The notes beneath the pieces are model-generated. The model was given only the letters and a program-made list of their open reading frames with translations. It was not told where the DNA came from and ran no database searches. The position numbers and the translations under genes were made by a program. From Enterococcus gallinarum NBRC 100675 (GTDB taxonomy: Bacteria > Bacillota > Bacilli > Lactobacillales > Enterococcaceae), in contig NZ_BCQE01000005.1 of assembly GCF_001544275.1 (NCBI RefSeq), positions 123,935-187,934 on the forward strand: a stretch of DNA of 64,000 nt. The letters are read 5' to 3'. Positions within the stretch are counted from its first letter, which is position 1. Each line of letters starts with the position of its first letter. Positions 27,225 to 37,066 of this stretch are shown piece after piece.

Positions 27225-28208
27225 TTATTTATCCATCAATGTTTGTGCTGCTGTGATGATGGATAGTTTGTAGACGTCTTCTTCGTTTGATCCGCGAGAA
27301 AGGTCTGAGATTGGTTTGTTCAATCCTTGCAGGATTGGTCCAATTGCTTCGAAGTTACCGAAGCGTTGTGCGATTTTGTAGCCAATGTTTCCAGATTGTA
27401 AATCTGGGAAGACAAAGACCGTTGCTTTACCAGCTACTTCTGATTCTGGTGCTTTTAATTGAGCGACAGCTGAAATGTAAGCAGCATCGAATTGCAATTC
27501 ACCATCGATTTCGTACTCAGGCGCCAATTCTTGGGCAATTTTTGTTGCTTCAACCACTTTATCGACTTCTGGTGCTTTAGCTGAACCTTTTGTCGAGAAG
27601 CTAAGCATAGCAACTTTTGGATCGATATCAAATAATTCCGCTGTTTTTGCTGAATCAACAGCGATCTCTGCTAATTCTTGTGCAGAAGGGTTCACATTGA
27701 TGGCACAGTCAGAAAATAGGTATTTTTCTTGATCACGACCACGAACCATCAAAAAGGCACCACTTGTGCGGCTCACGCCTGGTTTTGTTTTAATGATCTG
27801 CAATGCAGGTCTAACCGTATCGCCCGTTGAATGGATCGCACCTGAAACCATTCCTTCAGTGATCCCCATGTAAGTTAACATCGTACCAAAATAATTAACA
27901 TCTTTTAAGATTTCTTCGGCTTGCTCTTTTGTTGCTTTGCCGTTTCGGCGCTCAACAAAAGCTTCGACCATTTCATCCCACCGGTCATAGTTTTCAGGAT
28001 CTAGGATCTCAAAATTAGCGATGTTGATTCCTCGAGCTTCCGCTGCTTTTTCAATCTCAGCAGGGTTACCAATCAAAACTGGTTCTACCAATTCTTCTGA
28101 ACGTAGACGGCTTGCTGCACCAAGGATACGAGGATCCGTTGCTTCTGGGAAAACGATTTTGATATGACGACGCACGATTTTAAATTTTAAACTTTCGAAT
28201 AGTTCCAC
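27225..28208 (-). CDS. pta: Phosphate acetyltransferase
   Basis: 327 aa, the short Pta/EutD type. Translation begins at GTG after GGAGGTC. Visible family blocks include KIVFPEATDPRILGAA at the N-terminus, MVSGAIHSTGDTVRPALQIIKT near 120-140, YLFSDCAINVNP near 164 and VFVFPDLQSGNIGYKIAQRFG near 268-288. The enzyme interconverts acetyl-CoA and acetyl phosphate, feeding acetate kinase for ATP in fermentation. It has its own terminator and is separate from ung upstream. Confidence 0.96.
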   Translation of the reverse strand: MELFESLKFKIVRRHIKIVFPEATDPRILGAASRLRSEELVEPVLIGNPAEIEKAAEARGINIANFEILDPENYDRWDEMVEAFVERRNGKATKEQAEEILKDVNYFGTMLTYMGITEGMVSGAIHSTGDTVRPALQIIKTKPGVSRTSGAFLMVRGRDQEKYLFSDCAINVNPSAQELAEIAVDSAKTAELFDIDPKVAMLSFSTKGSAKAPEVDKVVEATKIAQELAPEYEIDGELQFDAAYISAVAQLKAPESEVAGKATVFVFPDLQSGNIGYKIAQRFGNFEAIGPILQGLNKPISDLSRGSNEEDVYKLSIITAAQTLMDK

Positions 28209-28349
28209 GGGTAAAGACCTCCAGTTTTTTTATACCCTTACATTGTACAATAGTTGCAAAAAAAAGAACAGATAAAAATGCTGTACTAATCGAAAAAGAT
28301 AATTTTTGTTACACAATTCACAGTCTGTCTCTTCTGCACTACTACAGTT

Positions 28350-29039
28350 TCACACCTGTACTATTTTTTCTGGTAATTGCCAGTTGATGGGTGTTTCACC
28401 TAACGCAATCAATGCTTGATTGATTTTTGAAAATGGTTTCGATCCAAAGAAACCACGACTGGCAGATAACGGACTTGGATGGGGAGATTCTATGATGATA
28501 TGCTTTTTCGTATCGATCAACGCTTTCTTTTGCTGGGCTGGTTTTCCCCATAATACAAAGATCACTGGTTTATCCCGTTGATTCAGTTTTTCGATGATAG
28601 TATCTGTCAATCGTTCCCATCCTTTGCCTCGATGCGAATAAGCCTGTCCTTCACGAACTGTCAACACCGTATTTAGTAGTAAAATTCCTTGTTGCGCCCA
28701 AGGAACCAAATAACCGTGAGAGACTGGCGCGATGCCTAGATCACTTTGCAATTCCTTATAGATATTGCGTAAAGAAGGCGGAATCCGTACTCCGGGTTGG
28801 ACTGAAAAAGATAACCCATGGGCTTGATGCGGACCATGATATGGATCTTGTCCTAAGATCACTACTTTCACTTCATGATACGGAGTCAGCTTCAGTGCTT
28901 CATAAATATGGTCCATTGCCGGGTGGATCTTCTGTGTTGCATATTCTACTTTCAAAAATTCCCGTAACTGTTGGTAATAGGTTTGATCGAATGAAGCTTG
29001 CAAAACTTCTTGCCAATCATTTTCTAAAATCTTTCTCAT
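28350..29039 (-). CDS. ung: Uracil-DNA glycosylase (family 1)
   Basis: 229 aa. The water-activating loop [18 protein letters not shown] near residues 63-80 carries the catalytic Asp, and the DNA-intercalation loop [16 protein letters not shown] near 184-199 carries the catalytic His and Leu. [18 protein letters not shown] and [13 protein letters not shown] complete the pattern. AAAGGAG precedes the ATG. It excises uracil from DNA in base-excision repair, the same pathway as ExoA encoded nearby. Confidence 0.97.
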   Translation of the reverse strand: MRKILENDWQEVLQASFDQTYYQQLREFLKVEYATQKIHPAMDHIYEALKLTPYHEVKVVILGQDPYHGPHQAHGLSFSVQPGVRIPPSLRNIYKELQSDLGIAPVSHGYLVPWAQQGILLLNTVLTVREGQAYSHRGKGWERLTDTIIEKLNQRDKPVIFVLWGKPAQQKKALIDTKKHIIIESPHPSPLSASRGFFGSKPFSKINQALIALGETPINWQLPEKIVQV

Positions 29040-29167
29040 CGTCTCGCTCCTTTGCTTTTAGTTAAGGATAACAAAAGATCTGCCTAAGAAACAAGAAGAC
29101 ATTCTCAAAAATAATTGCTGATTTGTGGTACACTATTCTATAGAAACCATAAGAAAGGACGCTGACA

Positions 29168-30037
29168 ATGATAAAATTAATCGCTTCTGATATGGATGGT
29201 ACTTTACTAAACGCCAACATGCAGATTTCAGAAGAAAATATCCAAGCGATCAAATATGCCCAATCCCAAGGAGTCGAATTCATGGTGGCCACTGGGCGCA
29301 ACCGGAAAGAAGCTCTGCCGCCTTTGCAAGAAGCCGGTATTGATTGTGCTATGATCACACTTAATGGTGCACAAGTGTTTGACAAATCAGGAACTTCTTT
29401 ATTCACCGTTCCTATTTCTAAAGAAAAAACCCGTTCATTGATGGACTTATTAAGAGAAAAAGACATTTATTTTGAGATTTCCACGAGCAATGGCATTTAT
29501 TCAGAAAGCCAGACGCGCCGAATCGAGAATTTTGCGATCCATACAGCAGAAGCAATGCCCCATCTGACCCACAAAATGGCCATTGCCATGACTGCTGCAC
29601 GACTAGCTTTTCTTCCCATCAATTATGTCAAAGACTTCAATGAACTGTTTGCGATTGAAGATCTGGAAATCTTAAAAATCATTTGCTTCCATCAAGATGG
29701 CGCGCGTGTTTTAGGACCGATCACACAAGAAATCGATGGTTATGGCGACTTAGTGGTTACTTCTTCCGGACAAAACAATATTGAAATCAATCATCGCAAT
29801 GCCCAAAAAGGGATCGCGGTGGCACACGTTGCTAAAGAGCGAGCGATTCAACTGTCGGATGTCATGACGATTGGTGACAACTTGAATGATGTCAGCATGA
29901 TACAGCTTGCTGGTGTCAGCTTTGCTATGGGTAACGGGGAAATCGAAGTCAAAGAATATGCGAAGTATCTGACGGATACTAACATTGAATCAGGAGTCGG
30001 CAAAGCAATTATTCGGGCAATCGATGAGAATTTATAA
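29168..30037 (+). CDS. Cof-type HAD-IIB family phosphatase
   Basis: 289 aa. Motif I is DMDGTLLN at residues 8-15 (nucleophile Asp8), motif II ATGRN near 42, a type IIB cap follows, and motif IV GDNLNDVSMI lies near 237. Such enzymes hydrolyse small phosphorylated metabolites such as sugar phosphates or pyridoxal phosphate; the substrate is not deducible. AAGGACGCTGACA precedes the ATG. The next gene begins 38 bases after the stop, so the two are likely cotranscribed. Confidence 0.9.
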   Translation: MIKLIASDMDGTLLNANMQISEENIQAIKYAQSQGVEFMVATGRNRKEALPPLQEAGIDCAMITLNGAQVFDKSGTSLFTVPISKEKTRSLMDLLREKDIYFEISTSNGIYSESQTRRIENFAIHTAEAMPHLTHKMAIAMTAARLAFLPINYVKDFNELFAIEDLEILKIICFHQDGARVLGPITQEIDGYGDLVVTSSGQNNIEINHRNAQKGIAVAHVAKERAIQLSDVMTIGDNLNDVSMIQLAGVSFAMGNGEIEVKEYAKYLTDTNIESGVGKAIIRAIDENL

Positions 30038-30075
30038 TTGACGCAGCTTTTCGGGATACAAGAGGAGGCGTAGAT

Positions 30076-30597
30076 ATGTCGGAATTTTTTATTCAAGACA
30101 GGCAACTCAGCAGTATCACGCGAACGATCGTTAAAGACGAAAAGGGCAAATCGTTATTCTTGATGGTCGGGCGCTGGGGAACTAAAGGCGATGCACTTTC
30201 CCTCTATCGTTTGGACGGCACACTGGTCGCCAGTATTAAGCAAATCAGTTTTACCTTTGGCACACGATTTGAGATCTACAAGGACTTTGAGAAAGTAGGT
30301 ACGTTACAAAAAATTTTCAACTGGCCTGGGGATTTTTATTATATCCAACAGCTCCATTGGGCTGTCCATGGGGATATCTACAATCATCGGTATGCGATCC
30401 ATCATTTCAACAAGAAGATCATGGAAATGGATAAAGCAACGCTATTGACTGGCGATTATTATGTGATCGATGTGGTCAACGATGAGGATGCGCCAGTTTG
30501 CATTTGTATTGCTGCGATTATGGATTATTGGCTCTACAATCGCAAACGCAAGACCCAGCAACATTTGGAGTTACGATTAACGAACGAAACCAGCTGA
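30076..30597 (+). CDS. LURP-one-related (YxjI-like) family protein
   Basis: 173 aa. The sequence follows the Tubby-like beta-barrel fold of LURP-one-related proteins: FFIQDRQLSSITRTIVKD at the start, the YRLDGTLVASIKQ strand pair near 50, then YNHRYAIHHFNKKIMEMDKA and a final hydrophobic helix with AAIMDYWLYNRKR. AGAGGAGG supports the ATG. The family is widespread in Firmicutes; a phospholipid-interacting role has been proposed but is not established. It is cotranscribed with the HAD phosphatase and ends in the hairpin at 30585-30619. Confidence 0.82.
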   Translation: MSEFFIQDRQLSSITRTIVKDEKGKSLFLMVGRWGTKGDALSLYRLDGTLVASIKQISFTFGTRFEIYKDFEKVGTLQKIFNWPGDFYYIQQLHWAVHGDIYNHRYAIHHFNKKIMEMDKATLLTGDYYVIDVVNDEDAPVCICIAAIMDYWLYNRKRKTQQHLELRLTNETS

Positions 30598-30619
30598 GAT
30601 ACTCAACTGGTTTCTTTTT
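30585..30619 (+). terminator. Terminator after the YxjI-like gene
   Basis: GAAACCAG pairs with CTGGTTTC and is followed by five T. The stop codons of both convergent genes fall within or beside the stem-loop. Confidence 0.8.
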
Positions 30620-31169
30620 GCATATGATCATATAGATGACCACTGATCTTTCGTTCAGCAACCACTTGAAAACCGTGACGTTCATAGAGACGTTTGGCGT
30701 GTGGATTGGCTTTATCGACACTTAAACCAATTGTGGTATAGCCATCTCGTTGGGCAATTTTTGGCAGTGCAGCCAATAAAGCTGAGCCAACCCCTTTTCC
30801 CCGGAATTTTTCATCGACACAAATGGTATCTAAGTACCATTCGTTCTGCAACGTTTCTTGATCAACGAACAGTTTCATTTCTTTATCCAAACCGTAGGAC
30901 TCCAGAATCTTCGTTAACGGTTCATCAATGGTAGGTTCATCTTTATCTGGGTAACCAAAAGCAACCCCAGCCACTTGTCCATCGATTTCATTGACCAATC
31001 CTCTGGTATAACCATAACGATAATCAGGCTCTAACATCGCTTCAGCCAAGATCTCGAGCGTTTTTTCTTCTCCTATTTCTGCCACAAACGGTAATTCCAT
31101 ATCTTTTAAAATGACTAAAACAAGTTTCGCCATAGCAAAACGATCTTCTTTTTGTGCAAATCGAATCAC
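30603..31169 (-). CDS. GNAT family N-acetyltransferase
   Basis: 188 aa, starting with GTG after GGAGGAG. The acetyl-CoA signature is DTICVDEKFRGKGVGSALLAALPKIAQRDGY near residues 117-147, followed by NPHAKRLYERHGFQVV, the classic C-terminal part of the domain. The long N-terminal half (MAKLVLVILKDMELPF and PDYRYGYTRG) marks the subgroup with about 190 residues found in enterococci and streptococci. The substrate is unknown. It is monocistronic and convergent with the YxjI-like gene. Confidence 0.87.
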   Translation of the reverse strand: MIRFAQKEDRFAMAKLVLVILKDMELPFVAEIGEEKTLEILAEAMLEPDYRYGYTRGLVNEIDGQVAGVAFGYPDKDEPTIDEPLTKILESYGLDKEMKLFVDQETLQNEWYLDTICVDEKFRGKGVGSALLAALPKIAQRDGYTTIGLSVDKANPHAKRLYERHGFQVVAERKISGHLYDHMQKETS

Positions 31170-31262
31170 GATTTCTCCTCCTTGTGTTTTCTTCAGAATA
31201 ACAGCATTTTTTTGTCATCCCAAGTAAAAAAGTGTCGTTGCGCTTCGAATGAATCCTTGATA

Positions 31263-31640
31263 CTATTCGTGTAGTTCCAGTGGCAACCCATCTGGGTCTT
31301 GGAAGAAGGTCATTTTTTTATTCGTAAAGCTGTCAAAGCGAATCGGCTCACACGTAATTCCTTTTGTTTCAAGTTCTGCTACCACTTTCTCAATGTTTGT
31401 TACTCGAAAAGCCAAGTGTCGTAAGCCGGTTGCTTCCGGATAACTTGCTCGTTTAGGTGGTTGATCCACGATAAACAACTCAATCTCAGATGAGCCAAAA
31501 GCCAAATCGATTTTGGTATCGTTTTTTTCGGGACGATGGTGCTCACGGATCACCTTAAATCCTAATTTGTCGACATAAAATGATTTTGCTCGTTGGTAAT
31601 CACTGGCAATAATGGCCACATGATGCATCTCAGAAAACAT
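31263..31640 (-). CDS. VOC family protein (glyoxalase-like, YaeR type)
   Basis: 125 aa, two beta-alpha-beta-beta-beta modules. The N-terminal MHHVAIIASDYQRAKSFYVDKLGF and the later GLRHLAFRVTNIEKVVAEL provide paired metal-ligand histidines, with Glu in SEIELFIV and near the end in LPLELHE. GGAGTG lies just before the ATG. Members of this subgroup are small metal-dependent lyases or hydrolases related to glyoxalase I; the natural substrate is often unknown. Detoxification of methylglyoxal is possible but unproven. Confidence 0.87.
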   Translation of the reverse strand: MFSEMHHVAIIASDYQRAKSFYVDKLGFKVIREHHRPEKNDTKIDLAFGSSEIELFIVDQPPKRASYPEATGLRHLAFRVTNIEKVVAELETKGITCEPIRFDSFTNKKMTFFQDPDGLPLELHE

Positions 31641-31752
31641 ATGCTCACTCCTTTTCTATCTACTTAGTTTACCTATTTTTCCTTCCTTTGGCTACAAAAG
31701 ACCTGCTCTATTTTATTTTGATTCTGTTATACTGGATACGGAAGGTGATGAC

Positions 31753-32190
31753 ATGAAACTACTTTATATTTCAATCTCAGGAAATACCCGGGCATTTGTC
31801 AAACGACTAATGGACTATGCCGCCCAGCAGCCAACAGCGCATCCTCTAGAATGGTCCGTCAAAGAAATTGATGACAATTCCATTTTCGAAGAAGAAAGCG
31901 AACCTTTTGTCGTGTTTGTGCCGACCTATCTTGAAGGCGGCAACGGCGTAGATAATGGGGATCAGGAAATTTTGACAGAAACCATGCGGGAGTATATTGA
32001 TTATGCGGATAATGCCCGCTATTGTCGCGGTGTGATCGGCAGCGGCAACAAAAATTTCAATTATCAATACTGCCTGACTGCCAAACAATATGCTGAACAG
32101 TTCCAGATTCCATTTCTAGCTGATTTTGAACTGCGAGGAACAACGCAGGACATCGCACGCATTTACGATGTCTTGCGTAAAATCAATTAA
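31753..32190 (+). CDS. nrdI: Class Ib ribonucleotide reductase flavodoxin NrdI
   Basis: 145 aa. The FMN phosphate loop SISGNTRAFVKRL lies at residues 7-19, and the diagnostic NrdI blocks PTYLEGGNGVDNGDQEIL near 58-75 and GVIGSGNKNFNYQYCLTAKQYA near 96-117 are complete, as is DFELRGTTQDI. NrdI supplies the oxidant that assembles the Mn(III)2-tyrosyl radical in NrdF. No nrdE, nrdF or nrdH gene is adjacent, so this copy is physically separated from its partners. Confidence 0.94.
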   Translation: MKLLYISISGNTRAFVKRLMDYAAQQPTAHPLEWSVKEIDDNSIFEEESEPFVVFVPTYLEGGNGVDNGDQEILTETMREYIDYADNARYCRGVIGSGNKNFNYQYCLTAKQYAEQFQIPFLADFELRGTTQDIARIYDVLRKIN

Positions 32191-32244
32191 CTTGGAAGGA
32201 GCAGGAGCTAGATCCTGCTTTTGCTCCTAGAAACGGAGAAAAAC

Positions 32245-33891
32245 ATGGACGCAAAATATATGGTTATCTTGATTATCTTGTTCGTTAGTGCACTTATTAT
32301 TGGCTTAGATACTTGGAACCGAATAAAATTAAGACGTCGTGTCAAACAAGAATGGGGAAAATTCCCCCGTCAGCCTCGCTTTGACAAAGAAGAAAGCCTC
32401 AAAAAGGCCTGGATGGTAGAGAAAGATTTTTATCCCCATGATAGTGAGATCGATGACATTACTTGGTATGACTTAGACTTATTCGAGGTTTTTGAAATGA
32501 TCAACAGTACTTACTCCAGTGTAGGTTCTGAAGCTCTCTATCAGCAGTTGCGCAACTTTCAATTTAAGCCGGATCGACAGCTGACCGCGTTAATTGATTT
32601 TTTCGCAGCCAATCCAAAAATTCGCGAAGATACCCAATATACCTTTGCCCAACTTGGGAAACTGGATAATAACTTTTCCAAAAACTATCTGGCATCAGGG
32701 AAGAAAGAAAGTATTGGCAACTTGCCTGTCTTTATTTTATTGGGCTGTTTGCCGATTGTTGGGCTGATTTTGATAGCTTTTGGCTTTTTGCCAGGAATTG
32801 CAGTGATTTTGATAAGCGTCCTCTTTAATACGGTTTACTATTCGATCAAAAAAGCCACACTAGAAACAGAACTCAACAGTATGCGCTATCTAGTTCAGAC
32901 AGTGGCCTGCGGCAACAAGATTGCCAAACTTGCCACACCATTACAAGAGCAAATCAAAAAAGAACTGCTGCCTCTGAAAAAAATCCCCCGATTCGGCGTT
33001 TCTTTTCGTTCAAAAAATGGCAGTGAAGGCGATATGCTTTTTGAATACATCAATATCATCTTTATGCTGCCTTTTATCTCGTACCATTACGTTGTTACCT
33101 TATTGGCTCGATACAATCAACAAGCTATCGCATTATGGGAATTGTTAGGCAAGTTGGAAATTGCTTGCGCGATCCTTAATTTCCGTACCTATATGCCGAT
33201 CACTTGTATCCCTGAATTCAAAAAAGGAACGGTCAGCGCAAAAGGGACCTATCATCCCCTTCTGACTGAAGCTGTCATGAATGATGTCGACTGGCAAACC
33301 AATACACTGGTAACCGGGTCGAACGCTTCTGGCAAATCGACCTATGTCAAAAGCATCGCTATCAATTGTCTATTGGCGCAAACTGTCCAAACAGCTGTTG
33401 CTGAATCCTTTACGATGGAACCTGGTCATGTGTTGACCTCAATGGCGGTCGAAGACGATTTGTTTGAGGGCGATAGCTATTTTGTTGCAGAAATCAAGTC
33501 GATCAAACGATTGTTGGAACAAGTTCAGCAAAAAGAACGCTGCTATTGCTTTGTCGATGAGATACTGAAGGGAACCAATACGATTGAGCGGATCGCTGCT
33601 TCTGCTAGTATCATTCATTGGTTGAGCCGTTATCCAAGTTTGGCTTTTATTGCGACTCATGATATTGAACTGACTGAAATATTGAAAAATGACTGCAGCA
33701 ATATCCATTTTTCTGAACAAGTCACAGCCGATGACGGTATCTCTTTTGACTATAAGGTCAAACAAGGTCCTTCAACAAGCCGTAATGCGATTGCCCTACT
33801 GCGAGTGCTTGGTTATCCGAAATCAATCGTTGAACAGGCTGAAAATGAAGCAGCTTACTTCAATCAGCAACGGACTTGGCAAGATCTATAA
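32245..33891 (+). CDS. Membrane-anchored MutS-like ATPase
   Basis: 548 aa from the ATG after CGGAG. An N-terminal membrane helix (about residues 6-25) and a second hydrophobic hairpin near 165-205 anchor it. The middle resembles MutS core helices. The C-terminal third is a MutS-V ATPase domain: Walker A TGSNASGKSTYVKS near 358, Walker B-like CYCFVDEILKGTNTIERIAAS near 434, then LAFIATHDIEL. The mismatch-recognition domain of MutS is absent. Such MutS-related membrane proteins are common in Lactobacillales but have no established role. It starts 54 bases after nrdI, probably in the same transcript. Confidence 0.82.
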   Translation: MDAKYMVILIILFVSALIIGLDTWNRIKLRRRVKQEWGKFPRQPRFDKEESLKKAWMVEKDFYPHDSEIDDITWYDLDLFEVFEMINSTYSSVGSEALYQQLRNFQFKPDRQLTALIDFFAANPKIREDTQYTFAQLGKLDNNFSKNYLASGKKESIGNLPVFILLGCLPIVGLILIAFGFLPGIAVILISVLFNTVYYSIKKATLETELNSMRYLVQTVACGNKIAKLATPLQEQIKKELLPLKKIPRFGVSFRSKNGSEGDMLFEYINIIFMLPFISYHYVVTLLARYNQQAIALWELLGKLEIACAILNFRTYMPITCIPEFKKGTVSAKGTYHPLLTEAVMNDVDWQTNTLVTGSNASGKSTYVKSIAINCLLAQTVQTAVAESFTMEPGHVLTSMAVEDDLFEGDSYFVAEIKSIKRLLEQVQQKERCYCFVDEILKGTNTIERIAASASIIHWLSRYPSLAFIATHDIELTEILKNDCSNIHFSEQVTADDGISFDYKVKQGPSTSRNAIALLRVLGYPKSIVEQAENEAAYFNQQRTWQDL

Positions 33892-33964
33892 TGACCTACA
33901 AGAAATCTGTGATCCTTAGTAAAGACATGCTGCTTAAAACACATCGCTAGGATTGCTCAATAAA

Positions 33965-34067
33965 TAAAGGCTATGACAAAAGAAAGACTTTTAGCGAAGA
34001 AACCAGCCTACTCTGAATAAGAGCAATGTGTTTCTTCCTTGATCCTTCTTTTGTCACAGCCTTTTTA
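33965..34067. terminator. Long hairpin between convergent mutS-like and ltaS-like genes
   Basis: AAAGGCTATGACAAAAGAAAGAC pairs with the arm ending TTCTTTTGTCACAGCCTTTTT, with a roughly 55-base imperfectly paired interior. T runs flank the plus-strand exit. It is related in outline to the hairpins at 9183-9325 and 38612-38726. Confidence 0.75.
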
Positions 34068-34083
34068 TGTTAGACAATTTTTC

Positions 34084-35904
34084 TTAGCCAAATAAATCTG
34101 TCTGTAAACTATATTGTTTTCCTTGTAAAATGTCATATTGAATCATCTGATAGTCTTCATAGAGCTGCCGTGATTTCGCATCTAAACTTAGCTCACTCCG
34201 CCACTGTTCGCCTTGGTAATATTGCCCGTGTTCAAAAGCCGGCAATTTTTCTTGCAGTGCTAGCAGCAATGCATAAAATCCATTGATTGGTTGCTGACTT
34301 TCATTCAACACGTTAGGTGCAAAGTAAAAGGGACTCGTTACCGGAACAGTGTCAGTTGAAAAGGTTCCATCAGAATCCACCATCAAGAATTCCGTTTCAT
34401 GCAGCGCAGCAGTATCATTTTGATCTTTAATCGCATCCGAGTAGATGCCTGGCAGGTGATCCCCCCAGAAAACGACTACTGTTCTTCGATTCAGCTGCTT
34501 CAATTGTTCAATAAAGTCTTTTAGTGCGGTACTACTGTAAGAAACATCTTGCAGATAATTTTCAAGAGCAGTCCTATTTCCATCGCCTGCGGCTTGATAA
34601 TTTAATGTCTGATACTTTCCTTCATAAGGCATATGGGTCTGCATCGTCACCAAGTGAACGAATTGCGGCTTTTTCTCATCTGACAAAAGAGACAGAACTT
34701 CTTTATAAGCAGAAGCATCCGAGATATAAGGATTGTTCTCGATCTTGTCCGTGTAAGTCATCGTGTCTTGATCCAAAAAGGTTTGAAAACCCATCACATC
34801 ATAGACATCTTTACGTTTGTACATCGATGTATCATAGGGGTGGATCGCAGTCGCATCATATCCTTGTTTTTGCAAGAATGAGACCACTGAAGGCAATTGT
34901 GTCAATTTAGGGACCAGCATCGTGTAAGGCGTTGTCATTTGCGGATTCAACAGCCCCATTGAAAAACTGGTCAATGCTTCAAATTCAATGTTTGCAGTCC
35001 CACCGCCATAATTTTGCGACAACATTTTCCCACTGATCGTTTGATCGGCTACCGCATAATAATCCTTTAACGGATCTCCCGTGATCGTCAGTCCTTTTAG
35101 ATGACTTGGATCAGAAAAACTTTCACTCATGACATAAACGATATTTGGCGCTTCTTGGTCACGCGTTTTGTTTGTTTCGGCAGCTTCCGCGGTATATTTT
35201 TTTGCGATCTCTTTTATCGCAGCTTCAGAATAATCTGCTGGTCTCTCCATTGCCTCCACTCGTAGATTGAATAGAAACCCACCAATAAAACCGGTATTGT
35301 AATAATTCATTTTTTGTGAATAAGGAATCCATAATGCGGTCCGGTTATACGCTTTTCTAAGCAGATTATTGCTGTCATTAAAATGCGAAACATAAACTAA
35401 ACCAACTGTACAAACGAGCATTGTCAGCCCTCTGAGGATCTGTTTCTTTTTTGATAATTTACGGCTTCGGTAAATACTCCAGATAATTGCTCCCAATGCG
35501 AGTATCACACAAAGCATCGCCAAAACGAAAGGTCCAGTTCCGATCATTGTATGCAGCAAGTCAAACTGAGTAATCATTTTCAAATCATCTGGATAAATTG
35601 GTTCTTGACGATAAGCCATCTTGAGGTAATTTGCATAACCCAAGATCCCGATCACAATACTATAGAACAGCGCTCCGACTCCTAGCGAGCCAGCAAGACT
35701 TGCCAATAATCCGTAGAAAAGCAGCAGCACCAGACAAGCTAAGAAAAACTTTTCTGTATGCCAAGAAAAAGCAAATTTTAATGCTAGCTCAACAGAAAGG
35801 TTGTTTTGACACCATTGTAGGTATAGATTACTAAAGATGATCAGAATAAAACTAGCGATTAGTTTTATTGCCAACTTCAAATTGGGATGAATCTTTCTTT
35901 TCAC
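34084..35904 (-). CDS. LTA synthase family (LtaS-like) membrane sulfatase-fold enzyme
   Basis: 606 aa from a GTG start chosen because GGAGGA lies nine bases upstream. Five membrane helices occupy about residues 10-180, followed by an extracellular alkaline-phosphatase/sulfatase domain. Metal and catalytic sites are visible in VMSESFSD (near 265), QNYGGGTANIEFEALTSFS (nucleophile Thr, near 305), HLVTMQTHMPY and VFWGDHLPG. LtaS polymerises glycerol phosphate from phosphatidylglycerol onto a glycolipid anchor. The active-site context GGGTANIEFE differs from the main LtaS, so this may be a paralogue acting as primase or on another phospholipid headgroup. Confidence 0.85.
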   Translation of the reverse strand: MKRKIHPNLKLAIKLIASFILIIFSNLYLQWCQNNLSVELALKFAFSWHTEKFFLACLVLLLFYGLLASLAGSLGVGALFYSIVIGILGYANYLKMAYRQEPIYPDDLKMITQFDLLHTMIGTGPFVLAMLCVILALGAIIWSIYRSRKLSKKKQILRGLTMLVCTVGLVYVSHFNDSNNLLRKAYNRTALWIPYSQKMNYYNTGFIGGFLFNLRVEAMERPADYSEAAIKEIAKKYTAEAAETNKTRDQEAPNIVYVMSESFSDPSHLKGLTITGDPLKDYYAVADQTISGKMLSQNYGGGTANIEFEALTSFSMGLLNPQMTTPYTMLVPKLTQLPSVVSFLQKQGYDATAIHPYDTSMYKRKDVYDVMGFQTFLDQDTMTYTDKIENNPYISDASAYKEVLSLLSDEKKPQFVHLVTMQTHMPYEGKYQTLNYQAAGDGNRTALENYLQDVSYSSTALKDFIEQLKQLNRRTVVVFWGDHLPGIYSDAIKDQNDTAALHETEFLMVDSDGTFSTDTVPVTSPFYFAPNVLNESQQPINGFYALLLALQEKLPAFEHGQYYQGEQWRSELSLDAKSRQLYEDYQMIQYDILQGKQYSLQTDLFG

Positions 35905-36190
35905 GAAGGACATTCCTCCTTTTCTAACCATAACCTGTATTTTATGCTTTGTGATTTAGAATGTAAAGAGCCGTTTGCTTGTTTTGTTTTTTTATTCTTG
36001 CCATTCTTCCTTGACGAGAGTTATGACTAAGACAAAAAAAACAAAAAATCCCGAACAATCTATGAATTCCAGAAGCCCTTGCTGATTGATACAGCGAAGG
36101 CTTTCCAGAGAAGGTTCATTCATAAATCGTTCGGATATTTATTTTCTCCTAGATGCGATGGACCAAAAACTATCACAGAGTAAAAAAGAT

Positions 36191-37015
36191 TTATTTCCAG
36201 AAGTCGTCAAAGATTGATATTGGCAGATGCCGTTTATGCTGTGTTTTGCGCCACCAATTTTCAATCGTTTGTTGCGCATTTGGTGAAACGGTCTTTCCTT
36301 CCAAGTAATCATCGATCTCATCATAAGTCACACCAAGTGCTACTTCGTCAGCGATCATTGGTTTGCCATCTTCCAAATCAGCAGTAGGAACCTTTTTGTA
36401 CAGTGCTTCCGGCGCTCCTAATTCTTGCAACAATTGACGTCCTTGACGTTTATTCAACCGAAATAGCGGCAAGAGGTCAGCTCCGCCATCACCAAATTTT
36501 GTAAAGAAACCGGTGATGTTTTCGGCCGCGTGATCTGTTCCTAAAACAGCGCCAGCTTTTTCGCCTGCAACGGCATATTGAGTAATCATCCGCTGACGTG
36601 CCTTGATGTTGCCTTTATTAAAATCAGAAACAGGTAAGCCAGCTTCTTCGACGGCTGCCACTTGCGCATCAACGGCTGCTTTGATATTCACTCGTAATGT
36701 AATGTCCGGTTTGATAAATTCGATGGCTTTTTTGGCATCTTCTTCGTCAGCCTGTTCTCCATAAGGTAAGCGGATCGCAATGAACTGATAATTGGGATCA
36801 TTCGTCTCACTGCGCATTTCTTCCATTGTCAACTGAGCCAATCGACCAGCCAGTGTTGAATCTTGTCCACCGCTGATCCCTAAAACAAGAGTTTTCAAAA
36901 AGGGATTTTTTTGAAGATATGCTTTTAAAAATTCAATGCTATTACGAATCTCTGCTTTCGCATCAATTGTTGGAACTACGCCTAACTCGCGAATGATTTC
37001 TTGTTGCAATGTCAT
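36191..37015 (-). CDS. nadE: Ammonia-dependent NAD+ synthetase
   Basis: 274 aa. The PP-loop [16 protein letters not shown] near residues 45-60 binds [17 protein letters not shown] near 83, [37 protein letters not shown] near 157-193 and the C-terminal [14 protein letters not shown] follow the bacterial NadE pattern. There is no N-terminal glutaminase domain, so ammonia is the nitrogen donor. It converts deamido-NAD+ to NAD+ and follows pncB by 51 bases in a two-gene salvage operon. Confidence 0.96.
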   Translation of the reverse strand: MTLQQEIIRELGVVPTIDAKAEIRNSIEFLKAYLQKNPFLKTLVLGISGGQDSTLAGRLAQLTMEEMRSETNDPNYQFIAIRLPYGEQADEEDAKKAIEFIKPDITLRVNIKAAVDAQVAAVEEAGLPVSDFNKGNIKARQRMITQYAVAGEKAGAVLGTDHAAENITGFFTKFGDGGADLLPLFRLNKRQGRQLLQELGAPEALYKKVPTADLEDGKPMIADEVALGVTYDEIDDYLEGKTVSPNAQQTIENWWRKTQHKRHLPISIFDDFWK

Positions 37016-37066
37016 AGAAACGCCTCCTAATTTTTTTGAAGATTGGTCCTAGCTTTCTAGGACCAA

